From assembly GCA_049511115.1 (NCBI GenBank), contig JBEKYH010000243.1:1-7596 (forward strand): a stretch of 7,596 nucleotides of DNA, read 5' to 3'. Shown piece after piece: positions 1 through 6,850 of the stretch; position 1 is the stretch's first letter; each line of letters begins with the position of its first letter. Both the position numbers and the translations under genes were made by a program. A model generated the notes under the pieces. It was not told where the DNA came from. It saw only the letters and a program-made list of their open reading frames with translations, and did no database searches. This DNA comes from JBEKYH01 sp049511115 (GTDB lineage Bacteria; Planctomycetota; Phycisphaerae; Tepidisphaerales; Tepidisphaeraceae).

Positions 1-1
1 C

Positions 2-1576
2 AATTTCATCGACACGCCCGGCCACGTCGATTTTCATTACGAAGTCCGCAAGGCCCTCCAGGCCTGCGAAGGGGCCATCCTTGTGGTTGACGCCACGCAG
101 GGCGTGCAGGCCCAGACGGTCGCCAACGCTTATGCGGCGCTGGAGGTGGGGCTGGAGATCATCCCCGTCATTAACAAGATTGATCTTCCCTCGGCGCGGC
201 CCGTGGAAGTGGCCGAGGAAATCGAGCAGGTGCTTGGGTTCAAGGCGGAAGACGCGATCTTGGTCAGCGCCAAAACCGGGCAGGGAATTGATGAGCTGCT
301 TGCCAAGCTATGCCAGCAACTTCCGCCGCCGCGCGGGATAGCGGAGAATCCCACGCGGGCGCTCATTTTTGACAGCATCTATGACGATTATCGCGGCGTG
401 ATCGTTTACGTGCGCGTCTTTGACGGCGAGCTTCGCAAGGGGCAGAAGATTCACCTCATGGGCACCAACCGCGACTACCAGGTTTCCGACTTAGGCAAGC
501 TCATGCCGCGGCCCAAGCAGGTGGATCGCATTGGGACGGGCGAGGTCGGATTTTTTGTCGCGGCCATCAAGGACCTGCACGATGTCCGCGTCGGCGACAC
601 TGTGACCGATGCGCAGAACCCCGCTGCCGAGCAGCTTCCCGGCTACAAGCCGATCCAGCAGATGGTCTACTGCGATTTTTATCCCGGCGGCAAAACGCAG
701 TACCAGGAATTGCGCGACGCCATGGACCGGTTGCAGCTTAATGACAGTTCGTTCAGTTTCGCCCCGGAAAGTTCCGACGCTTTGGGCTTTGGTTTTCGCT
801 GCGGATTTCTGGGTCTTTTGCACATGGAGATCATCCAGGAGCGGCTGGAGCGCGAGTTCAGCATTGAAGTGGTTCAGACCGCGCCGACGGTCACTTATGA
901 AATCCTGCAAACCGACGGAAGCATTTTGCGGATCGACGCGCCGAGCGAATTGCCGTCGCCGACGCTGGTGGCGGAAATCCGCGAGCCGTATATCAGCATG
1001 AACCTGATCCTCCCCGCCGACGGCGTGGGAGCGATCATGAAACTGTGCGAGGATCGCCGCGGCATTTATAAAAAGACCGAATACATCGGGGCCACGCGCG
1101 TGATCATCGTCTACGAAATTCCGCTGGCCGAGGTGATCTACGATTTTTACGACCGCCTCAAGTCCGCCACGCGCGGCTACGGCACGATGGATTACGATTT
1201 TCTGGGCTTCCGCGCCGGCAACCTCGTGAAGCTGGATATCCTCGTGAACGGTGATCGCGTCGATGCCTTGAGCGTGATCGTCCACCGCGATCATGCCGAG
1301 CAGCGCGGCCGCAAATTGCTGGTTCGATTGAAGGAAGAAATCGACCGCCACCTGTTCGAGATTCCCCTGCAAGCGGCGATCGGCGGAAAAATCATCGCCC
1401 GCGAAACCATCAAATCGGTCGGCAAAAACGTCACCGCCAAATGCTACGGCGGCGACGTGACCCGCAAGCGAAAACTGCTGGAGAAACAAAAGGAAGGCAA
1501 GAAGCGCATGAAGCGCGTCGGCAGCGTGGATATTCCGCAGGAGGCGTTTATGGCGATATTGGAGAGCGGTGACTGA
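2..1576 (+). CDS. lepA: Elongation factor 4 (LepA), 5' end cut off by the window
   Basis: Translational GTPase that binds the ribosome and is linked to back-translocation and to ribosome assembly or stalling relief; cytoplasmic or membrane-associated. The reading frame is open from base 2 and gives 524 residues. The family is about 600 long, so some 75-80 N-terminal residues with the P-loop and switch I lie upstream. Visible in order: the G3 motif DTPGH at residues 4-8, G4 NKID at bases 173-184, G5 SAK at bases 266-274, EF-G-like domains II, III and V, and the EF4-specific C-terminal domain (about residues 460-518) with its NVTAKCYGGDVTRKRKLLEK signature and the following Lys/Arg-rich GKKRMKR segment. 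The GTG at base 83 is internal and not the true start. After G3 the sequence reads DFHYEVRKAL where many bacteria have DFSYEVSRSL. The last residues (ESGD) and the stop fall in a GGACTGA-type repeat, so the very C-terminus may be repeat-derived. Identification is very secure. Confidence 0.98.
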   Translation, partial: NFIDTPGHVDFHYEVRKALQACEGAILVVDATQGVQAQTVANAYAALEVGLEIIPVINKIDLPSARPVEVAEEIEQVLGFKAEDAILVSAKTGQGIDELLAKLCQQLPPPRGIAENPTRALIFDSIYDDYRGVIVYVRVFDGELRKGQKIHLMGTNRDYQVSDLGKLMPRPKQVDRIGTGEVGFFVAAIKDLHDVRVGDTVTDAQNPAAEQLPGYKPIQQMVYCDFYPGGKTQYQELRDAMDRLQLNDSSFSFAPESSDALGFGFRCGFLGLLHMEIIQERLEREFSIEVVQTAPTVTYEILQTDGSILRIDAPSELPSPTLVAEIREPYISMNLILPADGVGAIMKLCEDRRGIYKKTEYIGATRVIIVYEIPLAEVIYDFYDRLKSATRGYGTMDYDFLGFRAGNLVKLDILVNGDRVDALSVIVHRDHAEQRGRKLLVRLKEEIDRHLFEIPLQAAIGGKIIARETIKSVGKNVTAKCYGGDVTRKRKLLEKQKEGKKRMKRVGSVDIPQEAFMAILESGD

Positions 1577-1615
1577 GAAAGCAGGACTGAGGGCCGAGGA
1601 CTGAGGACTGAGGGA
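1571..1615 (+). repeat. GGACTGA short direct repeats at the lepA terminus
   Basis: The heptamer GGACTGA occurs at 1584-1590, 1598-1604 and 1605-1611, the last two being adjacent. A GACTGA at 1571-1576 contains the last lepA codon and its stop. The intervening bases (GGGCCGA) look like a degenerate unit. It is a purine-rich, low-complexity tract just after the gene. No coding role is seen; it could be a slippage-generated or dispersed repeat. Confidence 0.7.
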
Positions 1616-1684
1616 TAAGAAGGAAGAACGCCGCGTCTGTGATCTCGCGTTTTTGTAATCTGCTTAATCGACTGGAGCGGTTGG

Positions 1685-2290
1685 ATGCAGACCCCGTCAG
1701 CAGATGCAGGAGCCGCGGGCAGGCGTCGCCCCGAAGATTTCAAGGACCTGCGCGATCTCCGGCGCCACTTCGCCAAGGTGGCCGACGGCATCCGCTCCGG
1801 ACAGATCAATGTCATCCGCAGCCATTACGCGCTATCCCTGATGCACGGCGTCATGCAGGCGATCTGCTGCGGGTATCCGCGCATCACCGCCATCGAACTC
1901 GGCGTGGCCAACGGAGATGGACTCATCGCTCTTCGCCTGGCCGCTGAATTCCTGCAACTTTATTCCGGCATCGAGATCGACGTGTTTGGATTCGACACCG
2001 CCACCGGCCTGCCCCCTCCGGCCGATTACCGCGACCATCCCGAACTCTGGACCAGCGGCGAGTTCGCCATGCCCGATCCAAACGCCATCCGCTCCAAAAT
2101 GGCGGACCCGTCCAAGCATCGCCCACCATTGCCTTGTAGTCTGCCGGCGACACCACCTCGAAAACGCAACGCGTTCGCTCACCAATTACTCTATTGCCAT
2201 TTTGCCGCGTTTGAGCGCATACTAAGCATTCGATGTGAGCGTCACCGTTTGAATCGTTCTGCGGATCGGCACGTAATCCGCTTGGGTTGA
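1685..2290 (+). pseudogene. Truncated class I SAM-dependent methyltransferase (likely broken)
   Basis: The N-terminal half looks like a Rossmann-fold SAM-dependent methyltransferase of unknown substrate. Motif I (ELGVANGDG, residues 71-79) would bind SAM, and the next strand ends in FGFDTATGLPPPADYRDHPELW (residues 101-122), a pattern I associate with a group of uncharacterised TylF-like methyltransferases. The ATG at 1685 is preceded by GGAG at 1674-1677 with 7 nt spacing, so the start is credible. From about residue 140 (base 2100) the protein stops resembling the family. The tail is rich in Arg, Pro and His, has no later methyltransferase motif such as an acidic strand-4 or strand-5 segment, and is more A+T-rich near its end. 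The open frame gives 201 residues where I would expect roughly 250-290. Neither of the other two plus-strand frames restores the domain in the next 190 bases, so a deletion or replacement is more likely than a simple frameshift. A short functional protein cannot be excluded. Confidence 0.65.
2194..2223 (+). promoter_or_regulatory. Possible sigma-70-like promoter before the exported-protein gene
   Basis: TTGCCA (2194-2199, five of six matches to the -35 consensus) is followed after 18 nt by CATACT (2218-2223, four of six matches to -10). This would give a leader of roughly 75 nt before the ATG at 2306. It lies in the non-homologous tail of the truncated methyltransferase frame, which fits that tail being non-coding. 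The match is by eye only, and planctomycete promoters are poorly defined. Confidence 0.2.
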
Positions 2291-2305
2291 GTTACGGTGG
2301 TATTT

Positions 2306-3343
2306 ATGCTTCGCGGCATAAGCGTCATCGCCGGTCTGGTGATTTCATTGACGTTGCAGTGTGGAACGGTGTTCGCCGGCAGCGCCGAGGGGGACCCCCA
2401 GATGTTGTCGATGATCGCCGATGCAAACAAGAAAAACGTGTCGCAAATTCAGACGTGGGTCGGCAGCGCAAACATCGACACGGTCTTAAGAAGGGCGGGG
2501 CATAAGAGCACGATACCGACCTTACCGGCAAGCTGGGGCCCGATGGCGTGGACGCTCATTCCGCACTCTGCACGCGCGGGCGGCTTAGACAGCCGGGTGA
2601 AATTCACCTCGACATTCGCGATGGACATTCCCTTGCAGATGAAGCGATTGAGTTGGCGTGTCACGGAGGCCAAGGAAAAAAAGGAAGATGGAACGCTCGC
2701 GGATGCGCCGGAGCAGCAGATGCAGAATCGAGACCTGATGCTGCGTCCCGACGGGTTTTTCGTACTCGCCAACGCATTTCGGCGGGTCGGGTCGACGCAA
2801 TGGGAGCGCGGCCTGGTCATCTGGCCAGCAACCGACGCCGACAGACGCTCTGGGCCACTTGCCCGGGACCTTGATCCCGTGCGGTACATGTACGTTTTTA
2901 ACCACCCCGTACCGCAATATGTGACGCACGTGCGTGAAATGTGGCCACAGTTTGCTGGCAGCTCCGCCGACCTCAAGGTGAACCGGTCCGGCGACGTGGT
3001 CGAGATCGATTACACCGGCGATAATAAGAAGAAGGATGAGTCAATCAATCGAACCCGATATGACCTGGCCAAAGGAGCAAATGTTATCGAGGAATTTGCT
3101 TCTGGAATGGGCATTACCGGAAAAACGACGATCGACTACGTTCAATTGAGCGGAGTGTGGGTGCCGTCAGTTGTTCATCAGGAGTCGGTTCATCTGGACC
3201 GCGACGGCACTGAAATCGAATACTGGGCTGAAACAGTGCGATTCGTCACAGGGCAAATTAACACCCCCTTGAGCGCCAAAGACTTTACGCCCGAAATGAT
3301 GGGCGTTGTGCCGGAAACGCGCGTGTCAGACGATAGAAACTGA
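2306..3343 (+). CDS. Exported protein of unknown function, LolA-like in style
   Basis: A 345-residue protein that I do not recognise by name. Residues 1-24 form a signal peptide: a short basic start (MLRG), a hydrophobic stretch ISVIAGLVISLTL and a cut site VFA|G after residue 24. Cys19 is not in a proper lipobox (preceded by LTLQ), so a soluble or peripheral periplasmic protein is more likely than a lipoprotein. The mature part opens with a helix and the phrase IQTWVGSANI (residues 48-57), then alternates charged and hydrophobic strands and ends DFTPEMMGVVPETRVSDDRN. That layout, a long curved beta-sheet read out of a leading helix, is what I associate with LolA/outer-membrane lipoprotein-sorting-like proteins of planctomycetes, but this is a resemblance only. 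The start could also be the GTG at 2297; I prefer the ATG because GGTGG (2296-2300) sits 5 nt upstream of it. The next gene, the serpin, starts 113 bp downstream and is also exported. Confidence 0.8.
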   Translation: MLRGISVIAGLVISLTLQCGTVFAGSAEGDPQMLSMIADANKKNVSQIQTWVGSANIDTVLRRAGHKSTIPTLPASWGPMAWTLIPHSARAGGLDSRVKFTSTFAMDIPLQMKRLSWRVTEAKEKKEDGTLADAPEQQMQNRDLMLRPDGFFVLANAFRRVGSTQWERGLVIWPATDADRRSGPLARDLDPVRYMYVFNHPVPQYVTHVREMWPQFAGSSADLKVNRSGDVVEIDYTGDNKKKDESINRTRYDLAKGANVIEEFASGMGITGKTTIDYVQLSGVWVPSVVHQESVHLDRDGTEIEYWAETVRFVTGQINTPLSAKDFTPEMMGVVPETRVSDDRN

Positions 3344-3443
3344 AGAGTGCCTGTGCGACTTCGTTCCCGTTTAAGAACGTAACATTTTCCGCGCCATGCC
3401 GTCCTATCGCGCGGTATAGTTGATTCGCCGAGTTGTTCGCTTC

Positions 3444-3450
3444 AGGAGGA
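3444..3450 (+). promoter_or_regulatory. Strong ribosome binding site of the serpin gene
   Basis: AGGAGGA lies 6 nt before the ATG at 3457. It is the clearest Shine-Dalgarno sequence in the window, and it rules out the in-frame TTG at 3433, which lies upstream of it. Starting at 3457 also gives a normal signal peptide. Confidence 0.75.
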
Positions 3451-3456
3451 CCAGCC

Positions 3457-4689
3457 ATGCAACGCGTTCCGTTATTCGCAATGCTTTTGACATTCTCGTT
3501 GTGTTTCTGCAGCGCCTGCCTGTCCACCGCTCGCGCCGACCTCACCGACGACATCGCCTCCATTGCCTCCGGCAACAACGCATTCGCGTTCGACATGTAC
3601 GGCCAGCTTTCCATCACCAATTCCGGCAACCTCTTTTTGTCCCCCTACAGCATCAGTTCCGCCCTGGCCATGACCTTTGACGGCGCTCGCGGACAGACCG
3701 CCGCGCAGATGGCCCAGGCGATGCACTTTCCCTTCGGGCGCAACCGCCTGAACGCGGCATTTTCGTCGCTTTCGGGCGACCTCGACAGCGACGACACCGT
3801 GGACGGCAAACAGGTCTACGATTTGTCCCTGGCCAATTCCCTGTGGGGCCAGACCGGCTTTCCAATCAACCCCAACTTCATTCAGACGCTCAGCCAGGAT
3901 TACGGGGCGGGCCTGCAAACGGTGGATTTCACGAATGCCGCCGCGGCGAGCGATGAGATTAATCAGTGGGTGGCCAGCGAGACGGCCAACAAAATCCAGA
4001 ACCTCTTTTCGCCCGGCGACTTCCGCGCGGGGACAAGTATGGTCCTGGTTAACGCGATTTACTTCAAGGGAACCTGGGCGTCGCAATTTGACCCGACGCT
4101 GACGAAGCAGCAAACCTTCTATCTCGACAGTCAAACGAGCGAAACCGTCGCCACGATGCGCCAGAACGAAAACCTCGCTTACGCGGAGAACAGCCAGGCA
4201 CAAATCATTGAGATTCCGTACGTGGGAAACAACCTCTCGATGGTCATCATCCTCCCCCGCGAAGTGGATGGACTTGCCGCTCTGGAGGCCAATCTGACCG
4301 CCGACAAGTTAACGCGTTGGATGAACAAGTTGTTCGAATACAAAGTCAGTTTGATGCTGCCCAAGTTCAAGTTAAACACCGCCTCCGACTTGACCGGCCC
4401 ACTTCAAGCTTTGGGCATGACCGACGCCTTCAACGGCGCTGCCAATTTTTCCGGCATCACGCCGATTTCCATTGAACTGACCAAAGTGGTTCACGACGCA
4501 TATGTCAATGTCGATGAGACCGGCACGGAGGCCGCCGGAGCTACGGGAGTCGTTGCAGGCCCAACTATCGCAGACGCCCCCCCAACAGCCGTTTTCCGGG
4601 CGAATCACCCGTTTTTGTTTTTAATCCGCGACCAGAGTTCCGGCGCCATTTTGTTCATGGGGCGCATGACCGATCCGAATTCGAATTAG
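3457..4689 (+). CDS. Exported serpin (serine protease inhibitor family I4)
   Basis: A complete 410-residue serpin. Inhibitory serpins trap a target protease by inserting their cleaved reactive loop into a beta-sheet; the target here is unknown. Residues 1-27 are a signal peptide ending in ARA|D, so the protein acts in the periplasm or outside the cell. Family landmarks appear in order: LSPYSISSALAM (61-72), a conserved SPxS helix-B motif; VNAIYFKGTW (198-207), a core strand signature; MLPKFKL; FSGI; and the C-terminal FRANHPFLFLIRD followed by LFMGRM. The hinge reads E354-T-G-T-E-A-A-G-A-T363, with Gly at P15, Thr at P14 and small residues at P12-P9, the pattern of inhibitory rather than non-inhibitory serpins. 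Counting from the hinge puts Thr370 near P1, but the loop is up to four residues longer than in antitrypsin, so P1 is uncertain. The signal region has three Cys residues (16, 18, 21) but no convincing lipobox. Start set by the AGGAGGA at 3444-3450. Confidence 0.96.
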   Translation: MQRVPLFAMLLTFSLCFCSACLSTARADLTDDIASIASGNNAFAFDMYGQLSITNSGNLFLSPYSISSALAMTFDGARGQTAAQMAQAMHFPFGRNRLNAAFSSLSGDLDSDDTVDGKQVYDLSLANSLWGQTGFPINPNFIQTLSQDYGAGLQTVDFTNAAAASDEINQWVASETANKIQNLFSPGDFRAGTSMVLVNAIYFKGTWASQFDPTLTKQQTFYLDSQTSETVATMRQNENLAYAENSQAQIIEIPYVGNNLSMVIILPREVDGLAALEANLTADKLTRWMNKLFEYKVSLMLPKFKLNTASDLTGPLQALGMTDAFNGAANFSGITPISIELTKVVHDAYVNVDETGTEAAGATGVVAGPTIADAPPTAVFRANHPFLFLIRDQSSGAILFMGRMTDPNSN

Positions 4690-4706
4690 CGTGGGATGAC
4701 CGAAAT

Positions 4707-4759
4707 GTAGGGTGGGCACTGCCCACCTTCGCAGAATTGGTGGGCGATGCCCACCCTAC
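4707..4759. repeat. Long hairpin repeat of the GTAGGGTGGGC...GCCCACCCTAC type
   Basis: Two 21-nt arms (4707-4727 and 4739-4759) are inverted copies matching at 19 of 21 positions around an 11-nt loop (TTCGCAGAATT). Each arm is itself partly palindromic (GGTGGGC..GCCCACC). It begins 17 nt after the serpin stop. Repeats with this wording are scattered through many bacterial genomes, which suggests a REP-like dispersed element. As RNA it would fold strongly and may end or protect the serpin transcript. No U-tract follows, so it is not a classical intrinsic terminator. Confidence 0.85.
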
Positions 4760-4877
4760 GAGCTTGCCCCGAATTCGCATGCGATTCTTCCCTTTGATCT
4801 TCGACTCCAGCCATCCCCAATTATGGCCCGCGAAAGTCGCCGACGCAAAGGAAATCCTGCCTTTCCTGGCGTTTCTT

Positions 4878-4925
4878 GGGGATTTCCCCCTCGCCCTGTA
4901 CTCAGGGAGAGGGCCGGGATGAGGG
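4878..4925 (-). repeat. 50-nt dispersed repeat, copy A (inverted)
   Basis: Read on the minus strand it runs CCCTCATCCCGGCCCTCTCC, CTGAGTACAG, GGCGAGGGGG, AAATCCCC. It contains two possible stems: CCCTCtCC/GGcGAGGG around GAGTACA, and GGGGAAATCCCC. It matches copy C over its whole length with few differences, including the terminal GGGGGAAATCCCC block. With copy B it forms an inverted pair separated by 40 nt. Confidence 0.85.
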
Positions 4926-4965
4926 TTCTTCGGAAGTTCGAACGTCATTGGCCAGTCAAAAACGA

Positions 4966-5004
4966 CCCTCACCCTATCCCTCTCCCTGAGTACATGGAGA
5001 GGGG
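4966..5004 (+). repeat. 50-nt dispersed repeat, copy B (shorter)
   Basis: A 39-nt copy running from CCCTCACCCTATCCCTCTCC through CTGAGTACATGGAGAGGGG. It lacks the GGGGAAATCCCC tail seen in copies A and C. The core CTGAGTACATGGAGAGGGG is identical to copy C. It faces copy A, so the two could pair into one long hairpin of about 38 bp with a 40-nt loop. Confidence 0.85.
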
Positions 5005-5149
5005 ACCGGAAAAACGCGGCCAAAAGCGATTGCCCTGCGCAGCCTCGCGGCCCGCCCGCGCCGCGTTTGACCTTTCCCCTCTCCACCCGGTAAACTCCTT
5101 TGGCGGTTGAATCTCGCCTGGCTGTTCTGGCATACGCGTTGGAGGTTTC

Positions 5150-6625
5150 ATGCCCCCTGTCAATCCACAAGGGACTCGCGGCGGACTTGTCGCGGCCGTT
5201 GTTGTGTTTACCGTTTTGTTTGTCGCATCGACCATTTTTGCCATTTATTACGGCGTTCAGTTCGGCAAGGACGAAGACTCCTTGAAGGACCTGACCACGC
5301 GCTACCGCGACATCGCGCAGGATATCAATAACTCTGACGTGCAGAATCTGCGCACCCTCGCGCGCACCGACACCAAGCTTCCCGAGCCTACGGCCCTCGC
5401 CGAGGCCATGCGCCAGCGCGACGACCTACGCCGCTTGATCGGCGGTAATCTGTCGTCATCGGCTACTGACACCTCCGCGCCCGGTGACATCTCCGACACC
5501 CTCGCCCGCGCCCAGAAAGTCGTCGGCCAGGCCAAGACCCTGATGGCAACCACCGGCGCCGGCTTCTCCGCCGAGTCCAGCCTGCTCGATGTCATCGGGG
5601 CCCTTTCGACCACCGTGGATAATCTGAACAAGGCGGTGGCCACTGCGAAGGGCGACAGCACAGCCGCCCGCGCTCAGGCCACCAAGGATTCGCAGGCTGC
5701 CAGCGACGCCCAGGCCAAAGCCGACGCCGCCGTCAACGCCGCCAAAGAAGCTCTCCAGCAGCAGGTGGACGCCGCCAACGACGCCGTGAAAAAGGCCGAG
5801 GATGATTCGGGGTCGGTGAAGAAGACCTTCGAGGATGAGCAGCGTTCCACCGCCGCCGCACTGGATGCCGCCGATAAAAAGCAGGTCGAACTGGTCAATG
5901 AAATCGACGGTTTGAACAAGCAGATCTCCAGCCTCCGCAACCGGTTGGCAGGCCGGCGCATCGCCGTGGAAGACGCCATCATCCGCCGTCCCGAAGGCGC
6001 CGTGGTCGATATCGCCGACGCCACCACGGTCTACATCAACCTCGGAAAAGGCGACCAGATCGTCCCGGGCATGACCTTCGAGGTCTACGACAAAAACCTC
6101 CCGCTTCCCAAGCTCGGCGAAGGCCAGAGCGAAACGGACCTGCCTGCCGGCAAGGCGTCGCTCGAAGTCACCCGCGTCGGCGACACCAGCAGCGAGTGCC
6201 ACGTCAATCAGATCACTCCCGGCGAGCAGATCGTCCAGGGTGACCGGATTCTCAATTTGATCTACGACCGCAACACGAAATTCAATTTCTACGTCTTCGG
6301 TGATTTCGACGTCTCACGGTCGGGGCACCCGTCCGCAGCCGGCGCGGATGTGATCCGCCGCCTGATCACGCAATGGGGCGGGCACGTCGATCCCAAACTT
6401 GATGTGGAGACGGATTTCGTAGTCGTCGGCTCTCCGCCGGATGTCCCCGTCTATAGCGCCGATGAATTGAAGGACCCCCTCAACGAGCAGAACCTGGCCA
6501 ACGCCAAGCGCGCAGCCGACGATTACGACAACGTCGTCGCCACCGCGGAGAACCTGCACGTGCCGATCATGAACCAGAATAAGTTCCTGTATTTCACGGG
6601 GTATTACGATCTGGCCCTGCGGTAA
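5150..6625 (+). CDS. Membrane-anchored coiled-coil protein with C-terminal BRCT-like domain
   Basis: A 491-residue protein with no name I can give; its overall build is of a planctomycete-restricted type. Residues 12-35 are one hydrophobic segment with Arg10 before it, suggesting an N-in anchor with the bulk outside the cytoplasm. Residues 40-155 are mostly helical. Residues 155-268 are Ala-, Asp-, Lys- and Gln-rich coiled coil ending in a leucine-spaced stretch (LVNEIDGLNKQISSLRNRL). Residues 272-372 look beta-rich: INLGKGDQIVPGMTFEVYDK and GKASLEVTRVGDTSSECHVN, then GEQIVQGDRILNLIYD. Residues 378-491 resemble a BRCT fold: FNFYVFGDF, DVIRRLITQWGGHV with the Gly-Gly turn at 410-411, TDFVVVGSPP (421-430), and a last helix region ENLHVPIMNQNKFLYFTGY (467-485), like the usual LGVPIIxxxxF. 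The start is fixed by GGAGG at 5141-5145. It is followed by a nested palindrome and a convergent gene. Function unknown; a structural or scaffolding envelope role is inference. Confidence 0.88.
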   Translation: MPPVNPQGTRGGLVAAVVVFTVLFVASTIFAIYYGVQFGKDEDSLKDLTTRYRDIAQDINNSDVQNLRTLARTDTKLPEPTALAEAMRQRDDLRRLIGGNLSSSATDTSAPGDISDTLARAQKVVGQAKTLMATTGAGFSAESSLLDVIGALSTTVDNLNKAVATAKGDSTAARAQATKDSQAASDAQAKADAAVNAAKEALQQQVDAANDAVKKAEDDSGSVKKTFEDEQRSTAAALDAADKKQVELVNEIDGLNKQISSLRNRLAGRRIAVEDAIIRRPEGAVVDIADATTVYINLGKGDQIVPGMTFEVYDKNLPLPKLGEGQSETDLPAGKASLEVTRVGDTSSECHVNQITPGEQIVQGDRILNLIYDRNTKFNFYVFGDFDVSRSGHPSAAGADVIRRLITQWGGHVDPKLDVETDFVVVGSPPDVPVYSADELKDPLNEQNLANAKRAADDYDNVVATAENLHVPIMNQNKFLYFTGYYDLALR

Positions 6626-6631
6626 GAAGTG

Positions 6632-6830
6632 CAATTTAACCGCCAAGACGCCAAGAACGCCAAGAAAATCAGAAATGCTTATTAACCGCTGAGGCGCGGA
6701 GCACGCGGAGAACACCAAAAGGAATCCTCAATTCTGAAATTGATTTCATTGAACTTCTCTGCGAACTCTGCGCCTCTGCGGTTGGTAAAACTCTTCCTTG
6801 GCGTTCTTGGCGGCCTTGGCGGTTCAATTG
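6632..6830. repeat. Nested four-arm palindromic element between convergent genes
   Basis: Two different inverted pairs are nested. The outer arms are 6632-6664 (CAATTTAACCGCC, then CCAAG-spaced units) and 6797-6830 (CTTGGCG-spaced units, then GGCGGTTCAATTG); the 27-28 nt core matches at about 26 positions with one indel. The inner arms are 6684-6712 (AACCGCTGAGGCGCGGAG...) and 6755-6783 (...CTCTGCGCCTCTGCGGTT), matching at 24 of 29 positions. At the centre TCAATT-CTGA-AATTGA (6728-6743) makes a small perfect stem. Each outer arm is a direct array of a CGCCAAGAA-like 9-mer, and each inner arm of a CGCGGAG-like unit. The element begins 7 nt after one stop codon and ends 20 nt before the other, so it could end transcription in both directions. 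I see no open frame that looks real in it. Confidence 0.85.
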
Positions 6831-6850
6831 GATTTGAATTTCCTGGCCTG

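Larger units (their letters stand above)
4690..5149. other. 460-bp gene-free spacer built largely of repeats
   Basis: Between the serpin and the coiled-coil gene I see no credible coding frame. The spacer holds a hairpin repeat (4707-4759) and two inverted copies of a 40-50 nt repeat (4878-4925 and 4966-5004). Bases 4760-4877 and 5005-5140 show nothing I can name. A strong GGAGG at 5141-5145, 4 nt before the ATG at 5150, serves the next gene. I could not find a convincing promoter close to it. Confidence 0.7.

Noticed and set aside
491..1489. A 332-codon open frame on the minus strand
   Set aside because: It lies wholly inside lepA, whose protein is beyond doubt. The frame is a by-product of high G+C codon use and its translation shows no domain.
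3363..3380. A small hairpin (CGTTC/GAACG) between the LolA-like gene and the serpin, possibly a terminator
   Set aside because: The stem is only 5 bp with an 8-nt loop and is followed by a weak TAACATTTT rather than a U-tract.
3416..3421. TATAGT as a -10 box for the serpin gene
   Set aside because: No acceptable -35 sequence lies 16-18 nt upstream.
3502..3519. A lipobox in the serpin signal peptide (Cys16, Cys18, Cys21)
   Set aside because: None of the cysteines has the usual Leu at -3 with a small residue at -1; the ARA|D cut site after residue 27 is better.
3472..4203. A 243-codon minus-strand open frame
   Set aside because: Antisense to the serpin gene, with low-complexity Gly/Val/Arg content and no recognisable motif.
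5107..5136. TTGAAT...CATACG as a promoter for the coiled-coil gene
   Set aside because: The -10 match is only three of six, and the start of the transcript would fall on the ribosome binding site.
4655..5170. Open frames of 171 codons (minus) and 132 codons (plus, 4712-5110) in the spacer
   Set aside because: Both translate the inverted repeats, have no ribosome binding site of note and overlap each other; they look like chance frames through repeat DNA.
5456..6202. A 248-codon minus-strand open frame rich in Gly
   Set aside because: Antisense to the coiled-coil gene; its Gly-rich composition mirrors the GCC-rich Ala codons on the other strand.
6632..6830. The repeat arms as a CRISPR array or as coding DNA
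   Set aside because: The units are inverted pairs and short direct 9-mers without regular spacers, and the short frames through them only translate the repeats.
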